DNA from: an uncultured Aquimarina sp.
GTDB taxonomy: Bacteria; Bacteroidota; Bacteroidia; Flavobacteriales; Flavobacteriaceae
Assembly (NCBI GenBank): GCA_947493495.1
Contig: CANLRN010000010.1
Span: 1-64,000, forward strand
Direction of reading: 5' to 3'
DNA: 64,000 nt
Shown here piece after piece: positions 25,920-33,630 of the stretch (position 1 is the stretch's first letter; the number at the start of each line of letters is the position of its first letter). The position numbers were made by a program, and so were the translations under genes. The notes beneath the pieces are model-generated. The model was not told the DNA's origin. It ran no database searches and saw only the letters and a list, made by a program, of their open reading frames with translations.

Positions 25920-27425
25920 CTAATTCACTTCATCACTTAGCGTAATAGTATCAAAATCTCCAGGATCTACACTAGGAAGGTTAGCACCATAAGTTCTTTC
26001 TATAACGTTAATAATTCCATTAGCAACTAATGCGTGAGCTCTAGGTGTTGGATGGACTCCGTCTAATGAGAATCCGCCCCCAGTTGCAAAAGTAGATCTA
26101 ATCACTCCTCCATTAAAAGGAATTCCTTCATTTGCCGCTTGTCTTAACACAGACGCGATATCAAAAAACGCAAGCCCATTAGCAGTTGCCAAACTCTCGA
26201 TAGTTGTATTATAAAAAGTACGTGCGTTTTCTATTACTTCTTGTTCATCAGGCGTTAACACCCATTGATCTTCTAGTGGTACACCTACACCTATTACAGA
26301 GGAAGGATCTGAGGGGTTTGCTAATGTACCTATCACAGCACTTGATGTAAGTACTAATAAATCATCTGCTGTAGCTTGTCTTAATTTTGGTAGCATGGCA
26401 AATGCAGGATTTATTGCTCCTAAATCTGTTAAATTTTCATCCAAAATCACAACAGCATTTTGTCCTTCTGTGAAATTGATAGTTCTTGCTGCAGCTTCTT
26501 GTGCAGTGAATAAGCCAGTCTGTCCTAATGCCTGTAAGGCTTGCTGGATCCCTCCATTATATGCAGCATACGCAATATTAGTACCTAAAGCTGTTTGCGC
26601 ATCCAATGGAATTGGGTTATAAGGCACTGTAGTGAAAAAAGGAATAGAAGTAACATCTGGTAGATTGAGTAATACTCCTTCTGCGCCATTTGCTGTAAGA
26701 GCAGTGACTAACTCACTATAAACAGATCCAAACACATTGTTATTGGTAATGTCATTACCTGCATAGGTAGCAGGATCAATATTTCCTGTTTCATTATGAT
26801 CCATACCCGTACCACCAGAAGTAGCATATCCCAGGATGTCATTATTACCAATCCATAAGCTAAAGAACGTAGGATTTTGGGCAGCAGCATCTCCTATAAC
26901 AGTTGCATTAGTTTCGCTAGAAAAACGCCCAAAATAAGGGTTTAAAGTACCGTATCCAGGGAAGCCAAGGTGATACACTCTTGCGCCAGGAATCCCCATA
27001 TTATTAAAAGAACCATCCAATTTTGCTGTAATATCTGTAGTTGATTGTCTTCCTGTAAACAGTTGTGGGCTAGGATTACCTTCTGCATCAAAAGCCAACA
27101 CTAATCTAGGTGGAAAAGTGGCATTCTGTCCTGCAAAACCACCAACATTATCTGCCATTAGGGGTTGTGTAAAATCTCCTCCTCCTGCTAGTGCGAATTG
27201 CTGTGATAAGATATTAGGATATGAATTTTCTTGTCCTGTAATATACAAGGCATTATCTGCAAAACCTGCGGTTAGTGAATTACCTAATGCTACAAAATTA
27301 GAAAAATCAGCATCTCCGCTGGTATACACATCTGTTTCATCAATTGGATTGTCAAACTCTGGTTCACATGCAACTAATCCTACTACCAGAATTGCTAAAT
27401 ATTTTATATTGTTTTTCATCTTCAT
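25920..27425 (-). CDS. SGNH/GDSL-hydrolase lipoprotein
   Basis: The 501-residue protein has a lipoprotein signal with Cys20 (GLVACEPE). The catalytic blocks of SGNH esterases are visible: GNSLTAG with the Ser nucleophile at residue 50, WIGNNDILG (block with Gly-Asn), and DGVHPTPRAHALVAN with Asp and His near residues 465-470. An Asn/Ala-rich middle region is longer than in short GDSL enzymes. It starts one base after the stop of the FadL-like gene, so the two are cotranscribed. It may release fatty acids or lipids that the porin then imports; that coupling is inference. Confidence 0.88.
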   Translation of the reverse strand: MKMKNNIKYLAILVVGLVACEPEFDNPIDETDVYTSGDADFSNFVALGNSLTAGFADNALYITGQENSYPNILSQQFALAGGGDFTQPLMADNVGGFAGQNATFPPRLVLAFDAEGNPSPQLFTGRQSTTDITAKLDGSFNNMGIPGARVYHLGFPGYGTLNPYFGRFSSETNATVIGDAAAQNPTFFSLWIGNNDILGYATSGGTGMDHNETGNIDPATYAGNDITNNNVFGSVYSELVTALTANGAEGVLLNLPDVTSIPFFTTVPYNPIPLDAQTALGTNIAYAAYNGGIQQALQALGQTGLFTAQEAAARTINFTEGQNAVVILDENLTDLGAINPAFAMLPKLRQATADDLLVLTSSAVIGTLANPSDPSSVIGVGVPLEDQWVLTPDEQEVIENARTFYNTTIESLATANGLAFFDIASVLRQAANEGIPFNGGVIRSTFATGGGFSLDGVHPTPRAHALVANGIINVIERTYGANLPSVDPGDFDTITLSDEVN

Positions 27426-27426
27426 A

Positions 27427-28671
27427 CTATAATTTATACGTTAAACCTAGACCTGGCGCAAATGCACTTGTTTTATAGGTACCTCCAAAAGAAGAACCAT
27501 CTGATGCGAAATCATACGATTCATCTATCTCTTCGAATCTAAGATAGAAGAAGGATGCATCGATTGCCAATTTAGGAGTAATTGCAAAACTCAATCCCCC
27601 TGAAAATCCCTGAGAATCATTACGAGGAGTTTCTGGAGCAAAGAATCCTGACTGCACAGGAGATTCATCTATGTAATATCCTGCTCGTAGAGATATCTTA
27701 GAGGTCGCCTCATATTGCAAACCAAAACGATACACCGATGAGTTTTTATAATTTCGTGGATTAAGAGAAGTAGATCCATTACCAAACTGTATATCTAATG
27801 ATTCATATACATCCCAAAATTGTCTGTTATAGTCAAAAGCAAATAACCATTTTTCGTGGAACTGATAAGAAAGACCTACAGTTAATTCTGCTGGTAAAGG
27901 CAATTCTGCATCAAAAGTTGTTGTCCCATTAGAAGGAATAGCAGAACTAGAAGAATTAGGAAAATTACTAAATACCGCTTCTCCGCCTTCTGCTTCGAGG
28001 ATAATTTCGCTTCTATAATTAAATCCTAGTCTAAAATTTTCTGTAGGGTTGAACATCGCACCGATACTCCATCCCCAATTGGTTACACCAGAATCGTCTA
28101 CTGTGATATTAGATCGGTTTCCGTCTATATCTGTTAATGTTCTATTAGCATTTCTATTAAAATTAACTGAACCAGTCACAAAAATAGGACCTCCACCAAT
28201 ACTAAAATAATCACTTAGCTTAAAAGAGACTACTGGCTGTATGTAGATAGCTGCTAATTCAATATTATTTACCAAATGTGATCCTGCCCAATCTGTTGGC
28301 CAAACTACCTCACTACCATAAGGTGTATACACCCCTAAACCGATAGCCATCCAGTCGTTAACCTTATACGATCCATATAAGTTAAGAGGAGTTCCTACAG
28401 AGCTATCAGTTTCTGAAGAAATCCCGAGGTCTGAATTTTGAAAAATCACATCAGAAAAGATACCACTAGCACCTACACTAACATTTAATTTATTTTCTAA
28501 GTATACTAAACCCGCTGGATTAAAAAACACCAACTCAGCACTATTTACTACAGCAACACCTGTGTGCCCCATAGCCATAGCTCTTTGTCCTTGTACACTA
28601 ACTCTATATCCCCCAGCATATGTAACCAAGGTTACTGTGACGAATAGAACTAATAATAATAGTTTTTTCAT
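27427..28671 (-). CDS. OmpP1/FadL/TodX-family outer-membrane transport protein
   Basis: The 414-residue product has a signal peptide (1-19) and a mature N-terminus GGYRVSVQGQRAMAMGHTGVAVVNSAE...NPAGLVYL, the hatch segment typical of FadL proteins, followed by alternating beta strands ending LGLTYKL with a C-terminal barrel strand. FadL proteins pass hydrophobic molecules across the outer membrane. It is upstream of the SGNH lipoprotein gene. A promoter lies at 28718-28747. Confidence 0.93.
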   Translation of the reverse strand: MKKLLLLVLFVTVTLVTYAGGYRVSVQGQRAMAMGHTGVAVVNSAELVFFNPAGLVYLENKLNVSVGASGIFSDVIFQNSDLGISSETDSSVGTPLNLYGSYKVNDWMAIGLGVYTPYGSEVVWPTDWAGSHLVNNIELAAIYIQPVVSFKLSDYFSIGGGPIFVTGSVNFNRNANRTLTDIDGNRSNITVDDSGVTNWGWSIGAMFNPTENFRLGFNYRSEIILEAEGGEAVFSNFPNSSSSAIPSNGTTTFDAELPLPAELTVGLSYQFHEKWLFAFDYNRQFWDVYESLDIQFGNGSTSLNPRNYKNSSVYRFGLQYEATSKISLRAGYYIDESPVQSGFFAPETPRNDSQGFSGGLSFAITPKLAIDASFFYLRFEEIDESYDFASDGSSFGGTYKTSAFAPGLGLTYKL

Positions 28672-28717
28672 AATTTAAATTAGAATTGTTTGATTTATTA
28701 GGATTGTAATAATATTT

Positions 28718-28747
28718 CAAATTTAATAGAAAATACCTATTTACCAA
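28718..28747 (-). promoter_or_regulatory. Candidate promoter of the FadL-SGNH operon
   Basis: On the reverse strand TTGG is followed after 18 nt by TAAATTTG, close to the Bacteroidota consensus, about 47 bp before the start codon. Confidence 0.55.
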
Positions 28748-28787
28748 CTAATTCATTAAAATATTATGCATACATAGTATTTTATGC

Positions 28788-29555
28788 CTATAATTTAACA
28801 AATTCAAATACTTCCTTAGAAAATTCTATTGGGTTTTCTGCGTGTACCCAATGTCCAGCATCAGAAATTTCTCTTAGAATTGAATTCGGAAATTGATTTT
28901 TAATTCTATCCTTATCTTCATCTACTATATAATTTGAATTGCTTCCTTTCAAAAAGAGAGTTTCTCCCCTAAATATAAGATTTTTCGGTAGTTCTACTCC
29001 AATCTCCGAGGAGTTTTTAATTAAAACGTCTAAATTAATTCTTAATCCGAGTTGTTTTTTTTCTTTCCAGAACAAATTTTTCATTAAAAAAAGACGGACT
29101 CCTGTATCTTGTATATAAGCACTTAATGCTTTATCAACTTCTCCTCTACTATGTAATTCTTCAAAGTCTAATGCGTTTAGTCCATCCAAAATATCTTGAT
29201 GATGCAGCGGATAATACTTGGGACCAATATCTACTATTATTAGTTTTTTAATCAGCTTAGGATGCATCGTGGCAAACAGCATGGCTGTTTTACCACCCAT
29301 AGAATGTCCAAGGAGAGTAAAATCACTTATAGCATTTTCTATACAATATGCTAATAAATCAGATGCTAATACTTCATAGGTAAAGATATCACTATGAGGA
29401 CTACGCCCATGATTTCGTTGATCTATCAAATGAACTTGATACCCATGTTTTGACATTTTTTTTCCAAAGGTTTTCCAGTTATCACCCATTCCCAGAAAGC
29501 CGTGTAAAATTAAAAAAGGAGCGCCTTCTCCAAAAACAGTAGCGTGTAATTTCAT
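28788..29555 (-). CDS. Alpha/beta-hydrolase (YbfF-like esterase)
   Basis: The 255-residue cytoplasmic protein shows the oxyanion HGFLG (residues 18-22), DQRNHGRSPHS (45-55), the nucleophile elbow GHSMGG with Ser85, and a C-terminal DAGHWVHAENP with the catalytic His near residue 240. It resembles the YbfF-type acyl esterase group; the substrate is not known. It is 10 bp downstream of pdxJ and probably cotranscribed with it. Confidence 0.9.
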   Translation of the reverse strand: MKLHATVFGEGAPFLILHGFLGMGDNWKTFGKKMSKHGYQVHLIDQRNHGRSPHSDIFTYEVLASDLLAYCIENAISDFTLLGHSMGGKTAMLFATMHPKLIKKLIIVDIGPKYYPLHHQDILDGLNALDFEELHSRGEVDKALSAYIQDTGVRLFLMKNLFWKEKKQLGLRINLDVLIKNSSEIGVELPKNLIFRGETLFLKGSNSNYIVDEDKDRIKNQFPNSILREISDAGHWVHAENPIEFSKEVFEFVKL

Positions 29556-29565
29556 CTTTACTTAA

Positions 29566-30279
29566 TTATTTGAGTTTATGCAAATACATATTCACCACAT
29601 TCTCCAGTCCAAGATATAAGGACTCGCTTATCAATGCATGCCCTATAGAAACTTCTAATAGATCAGGTATGTTTTCTTTAAAAAATTGAATATTATCCAA
29701 TGAAAGGTCATGACCTGCATTAACACCAATACCCAACTCAGATGCGAGATGCGCACACTTCGCATATGGCTCGATAGCTTGATGATTCCCCTGATGATAG
29801 GCTAATGCAAATGCCTCTGTATACAGCTCAATCCGATCTGTGCCAGTATCTCTAGCGCCTTCTATCATTTTTCTATCTGGATCTACAAATATGGATGTCC
29901 TGATATTATTGCGTTTACATTCTGTGATTACCTCTTTCAAAAAATCTTTATGCTTGATGGTATCCCAACCTGCATTACTTGTAATTGCATCTTCTGCATC
30001 CGGAACCAAGGTAACCTGAGTAGGAATAACCGCAGTAACAAGATCTATAAATTTGGGTATTGGATTCCCTTCTATATTATACTCTGTAGTAACTATTTTT
30101 TTTAAATCATAAGCATCTTGATACCTAATGTGGCGTTCATCTGGTCGCGGATGAATTGTAATACCTTCAGCTCCAAAACGCTGAATATCTATGGCGACAT
30201 CTACTAAATTAGGGGTATTTCCTCCCCTCGAGTTGCGCAAAGTTGCTATTTTATTGACATTAACACTTAATTTTGTCAT
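29566..30279 (-). CDS. pdxJ: Pyridoxine 5'-phosphate synthase
   Basis: The protein condenses 1-deoxyxylulose 5-phosphate with aminoacetone phosphate to form pyridoxine 5'-phosphate (vitamin B6). The start at ATG 30279 is chosen because MTKLSVNVNKIATLRNSRGG is the usual PdxJ beginning; an open frame continues upstream to 30360 but lacks family sequence. Active-site segments GITIHPRPDERHIRYQDAYDL, TLVPDAED and GVNAGHDLSLDN are present. The length of 237 residues is normal. The opposite-strand CBS gene begins 106 bp away, divergent. Confidence 0.95.
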   Translation of the reverse strand: MTKLSVNVNKIATLRNSRGGNTPNLVDVAIDIQRFGAEGITIHPRPDERHIRYQDAYDLKKIVTTEYNIEGNPIPKFIDLVTAVIPTQVTLVPDAEDAITSNAGWDTIKHKDFLKEVITECKRNNIRTSIFVDPDRKMIEGARDTGTDRIELYTEAFALAYHQGNHQAIEPYAKCAHLASELGIGVNAGHDLSLDNIQFFKENIPDLLEVSIGHALISESLYLGLENVVNMYLHKLK

Positions 30280-30384
30280 AGTTTTTGATATAACTTTTAT
30301 CGAATCACAAAAATACGAAGTAGAGAGTCTCTCAGTTACATATTTTTGATTAATTTGCATAATAAAAGCCCTAAACCTAGAACA

Positions 30385-31041
30385 ATGAAGACAAGTTTAT
30401 ATATAGTCAATGAAATACAACCACTTATAACAACCTCTACAGTCGTAGATGCACAACTTCTATTTAATGAATTAACATATACACATTTTCCTGTTTTAAA
30501 AGATAAAATTTATCTGGGATGTATATCTGAGGCAGATATCCGATGTTTTGAAACCGAAAAAACCCTAGAATCCTATCAATATGCATTGGAAGGCTTTTAT
30601 GTAAGAAGTAATGATAATTGGCTAGATATCCTAGAATCGTTTGCTCAAAACCATTCTAATATCATGCCTGTTCTAGATAATGATAATAATTATTTAGGAT
30701 ATTTTGAACTGAGTGATATCATGAACCTTTTTAATGAAACTCCTTTTTTAAGTGAGCCTGGAAATATCTTGATAGTCGAAAAAGGAGTATTAGATTACTC
30801 TTTTAGTGAGGTCGCCCAGATCATAGAATCTAACAATGCAAAATTATTGGGGTTATTTATTTCTAATATGGAAAATGATGTTACCCAGATAACACTAAAA
30901 ATAAATGACAGTGACATAAACAATATTGTACAGACTTTTAGGCGATATAGCTATAATATTGTATCCAGACATTATGAAGATTCATTCTTGAAAAATTTAA
31001 AAGAAAGGTCTCAATATTTAGAAAAATATTTAAATATCTAA
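30385..31041 (+). CDS. CBS-domain protein
   Basis: The start is set at ATG 30385 (MKTSLYIVNEIQPL); an upstream frame from 30346 adds 13 residues that look like leader sequence. The 218-residue product has two CBS motifs (about residues 15-60 and 75-125, e.g. HFPVLKDKIYLGCISEADI and IMPVLDNDNNYLGYFELSDI) and a C-terminal ACT-like fold (LLGLFISNM...VTQITLKINDSDINNIVQTFRRYSYNI). It probably senses a nucleotide. It is the gene next upstream of nadK in flavobacteria and here too, with a hairpin element between. Confidence 0.85.
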   Translation: MKTSLYIVNEIQPLITTSTVVDAQLLFNELTYTHFPVLKDKIYLGCISEADIRCFETEKTLESYQYALEGFYVRSNDNWLDILESFAQNHSNIMPVLDNDNNYLGYFELSDIMNLFNETPFLSEPGNILIVEKGVLDYSFSEVAQIIESNNAKLLGLFISNMENDVTQITLKINDSDINNIVQTFRRYSYNIVSRHYEDSFLKNLKERSQYLEKYLNI

Positions 31042-31045
31042 GATC

Positions 31046-31192
31046 GTGTCTGGTGGAAAATACAGCAAAAGCTAATCTATATCTTTTAGTGAGATTTTGA
31101 CTTGTTTTTAATTGTTTGATACTATGTCATCAATTCAAAATTTCATCAAAAATCTTTCAAATTATGAAAATTGTCTGTTTTCGATCAGACAC
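31046..31192. repeat. Palindromic element (family C) between the CBS gene and nadK
   Basis: GTGTCTGGTGGAAAATACAG at the left pairs with CTGTTTTCGATCAGACAC at the right with few mismatches, and the inner segments (GAGATTTTGACTTG against CAATTCAAAATTTCATC) also pair. The whole 147 bp is one imperfect palindrome with no open frame. Only one copy is in the window. Confidence 0.65.
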
Positions 31193-31218
31193 TAAATAAG
31201 AACTCAAATTAAGCTATA

Positions 31219-32103
31219 ATGAAGATAGGTATTTACGGTCAATTCTATCATGAAAACTCTGGAGTATATATCCAACAATTGCTAGAAACACTAGATGAAA
31301 ATAATGTAGAAGTCGTTATAGAGAAAAATTTTCTAGAGCTTATTAACCTTCATGACGACATTGATAAAAACTACTCACATTTTAGCACTTTTGAAGAATT
31401 AGACCATTCTTATGATCTTTTTTTTAGTATCGGAGGAGATGGTACTATTTTAAAAACAATAACCTATGTTAGAGACTTAGGAATCCCGATTGCAGGAATA
31501 AATACTGGCCGATTAGGTTTTTTAGCTACTATACAAAAAGAAGAGATCCAAGACTCTATAGACCTTATCCTTAACAAACAGTTTTATAGCTCACCTAGAA
31601 GTATTGTTACTGTAGAGACTTCATCAAAAACTGATGAGTTTGGTACGCTCAATTTTGCCATGAATGAAATTGCGGTAAGCAGAAGAAATACAACCTCTAT
31701 GATTACTATTCATACTAGTTTAAATGATGAATTTCTTACTTCGTATTGGGCAGATGGGCTTATTGTATCTACTCCCACTGGATCTACTGGATACTCGCTA
31801 AGCTGCGGAGGACCTGTAATGATGCCTGATGCAGAAAGTATTGTATTGACACCTATAGCGCCTCATAATCTCAATGCCCGACCTCTAGTAATACCAGACA
31901 ATCAAGAAATAAAATTACAAGTATCCGGAAGAGAAGATACCTATTTAGTATCATTAGACTCTAGAATACACACCTTGGCTAATGATACGATTATCACTAT
32001 AAAAAAAGCTCCTTTTAAAATTAATATGGTAGTTTTAGAGGGACATAGTTTTCTAAAAACACTACGAAAAAAGATGCTTTGGGGTGAAGATAATCGTAAT
32101 TAG
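31219..32103 (+). CDS. nadK: NAD kinase
   Basis: The 294-residue enzyme phosphorylates NAD to NADP using ATP. Visible motifs are GGDGT at about 72-76, NEIAVSRR (about 149-156) and the glycine-rich DGLIVSTPTGSTGYSLSCGGP (about 180-200). The C-terminus is normal. The gene lies 5' of the DUF6089-uppS-bamA block with its own short intergenic gap. Confidence 0.97.
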   Translation: MKIGIYGQFYHENSGVYIQQLLETLDENNVEVVIEKNFLELINLHDDIDKNYSHFSTFEELDHSYDLFFSIGGDGTILKTITYVRDLGIPIAGINTGRLGFLATIQKEEIQDSIDLILNKQFYSSPRSIVTVETSSKTDEFGTLNFAMNEIAVSRRNTTSMITIHTSLNDEFLTSYWADGLIVSTPTGSTGYSLSCGGPVMMPDAESIVLTPIAPHNLNARPLVIPDNQEIKLQVSGREDTYLVSLDSRIHTLANDTIITIKKAPFKINMVVLEGHSFLKTLRKKMLWGEDNRN

Positions 32104-32156
32104 ACAATAAAATTGGCTAAAAAGTGTTTTTTATTCATACTATTTTACTCAAATTC

Positions 32157-32185
32157 TTGTGTACTAAAGTTAATTGTTATATTTG
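32157..32185 (+). promoter_or_regulatory. Promoter of the DUF6089-uppS-bamA block
   Basis: TTG at 32157-32159 is followed after 18 nt by TATATTTG (32178-32185), matching the Bacteroidota promoter pattern. The start codon is only 17 bp after the -7 box, so the leader is very short. Confidence 0.6.
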
Positions 32186-32202
32186 CAAACTTTTGAAAAT
32201 CT

Positions 32203-32886
32203 ATGAGATACTTAACTCCCTTAGTATTTATTTTGTCTTTTGTACAATCTATCACCTCGCAAACCTATGACGTAGGAGTAATGCTAGGTGGCTCTAATTA
32301 TATTGGAGATGTAGGAGCTACTACCTATATTTCTCCGAATGATCTATCTGTTGGTGTTATTGCAAAATGGAACCGTAGCAAAAGACACGCTTTTAGAGCT
32401 TCTTTTTTATATGCAGAGATAAATGCAGATGATAGCAGAGGAGACTCCAGAAGACAACAAAGAGGATATCGTTTTTCTAACTCCGTAAAAGAAATTTCTG
32501 CAGGATTAGAATTCAATTTTTGGGAGTGGTATTTATACGATGGAGATCCGCAATTTACTCCATATCTATATACAGGCCTTACAGGTTTTAATTATGGTGC
32601 AAAAGCGATAGATCGAGCAGATAATAATACTATAAAAACATATAGCAATAGGTGGAATGTTGCGATACCAATGGTGGTAGGAATAAAGAAAACAATAGCT
32701 AGACATTGGGTTCTTGGTGCAGAAATTGGAGCAAGGTATACATTTACTGATAATCTAGACGGTAGCAGTCCCGATAGTAGATTTGGAGAAGAATTTGGTA
32801 ATTTGGATAATAATGATTGGTATGTTTTTACTGGCATCACATTGTCCTTTACTTGGGGTAGAATCCCTTGTCATTGTACATTTTAA
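32203..32886 (+). CDS. DUF6089-family outer-membrane beta-barrel protein
   Basis: The 227-residue product has a signal peptide (cleavage after SITSQ) and starts TYDVGVMLGGSNYIGDVG, the common opening of DUF6089 proteins. Alternating aromatic beta strands follow and the end is VFTGITLSFTWGRIPCHCTF. The position next to uppS and bamA is conserved in flavobacteria as I know them. The role is unknown. The stop is two bases before the uppS start. Confidence 0.85.
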   Translation: MRYLTPLVFILSFVQSITSQTYDVGVMLGGSNYIGDVGATTYISPNDLSVGVIAKWNRSKRHAFRASFLYAEINADDSRGDSRRQQRGYRFSNSVKEISAGLEFNFWEWYLYDGDPQFTPYLYTGLTGFNYGAKAIDRADNNTIKTYSNRWNVAIPMVVGIKKTIARHWVLGAEIGARYTFTDNLDGSSPDSRFGEEFGNLDNNDWYVFTGITLSFTWGRIPCHCTF

Positions 32887-32888
32887 AA

Positions 32889-33626
32889 ATGATTAAAAAA
32901 GAACAATTAAACACTAACATCCCTGGACACGTTGCCGTTATTATGGATGGTAATGGACGTTGGGCAAAAAAGAAAGGGCTTTTTAGGGCAATTGGACACG
33001 AAAATGGAACAAAAGCAGTACGAGAAGTAGTAGAAGGCGCAGCCGAAATAAACATAAAACACCTAACCTTATATGCTTTTTCTACCGAAAACTGGAACAG
33101 ACCAAAGTTAGAAATACAAACATTGATGAAGCTTTTGGTAAGCTCCCTAAAAAAAGAAATAAAAACTCTTCAGAAAAATAACATCAAACTTAACGCGATA
33201 GGAAATCTTGATTCTCTCCCAGAAAAAGCAAGAAATGAATTGCTAGAAGTTATAGAAAAAACAAAGACTAATGACCATATGACATTGACATTAGCACTAA
33301 GCTATGGGAGCAGAGAAGAACTTATAAAAACTGTACAAGAAATAAGCATTAAAGTTAAAAATAATGTACTTTCGCCACATCTTATAAATGAAGCAGTCAT
33401 TAATAAGCATTTGTATACCACTAACCTGCCAGATGTTGACTTATTGATACGTACTAGTGGAGAGCGACGTATCAGTAATTTTTTATTATGGCAAATTGCG
33501 TATGCAGAATTATATTTTACAAAAATTTTATGGCCAGATTTTAAACGATCAGATTTATTTGAAGCCGTATTTGATTATCAACAAAGAGAGAGAAGATTTG
33601 GAAAAACTAGTGATCAGCTCAGTTAA
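32889..33626 (+). CDS. uppS: Isoprenyl transferase (undecaprenyl pyrophosphate synthase)
   Basis: The start is at ATG 32889. The 245-residue cis-prenyltransferase makes C55 undecaprenyl pyrophosphate, the lipid carrier for peptidoglycan. Motifs: HVAVIMDGNGRWAKKKG with catalytic Asp20, LTLYAFSTENW, and DLLIRTSGERRISNFLLWQIAYAE. It is followed 4 bp later by bamA, so both are likely on one transcript with DUF6089. Confidence 0.96.
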   Translation: MIKKEQLNTNIPGHVAVIMDGNGRWAKKKGLFRAIGHENGTKAVREVVEGAAEINIKHLTLYAFSTENWNRPKLEIQTLMKLLVSSLKKEIKTLQKNNIKLNAIGNLDSLPEKARNELLEVIEKTKTNDHMTLTLALSYGSREELIKTVQEISIKVKNNVLSPHLINEAVINKHLYTTNLPDVDLLIRTSGERRISNFLLWQIAYAELYFTKILWPDFKRSDLFEAVFDYQQRERRFGKTSDQLS

Positions 33627-33630
33627 AAAG

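Noticed and set aside
30280..30360. 27-residue N-terminal extension of pdxJ
   Set aside because: It lacks family sequence and overlaps the divergent promoter region; MTKLSVNVNK is the normal start.
33457..33630. Upstream extension of bamA
   Set aside because: It runs inside uppS in another frame; the signal peptide begins at ATG 33631.
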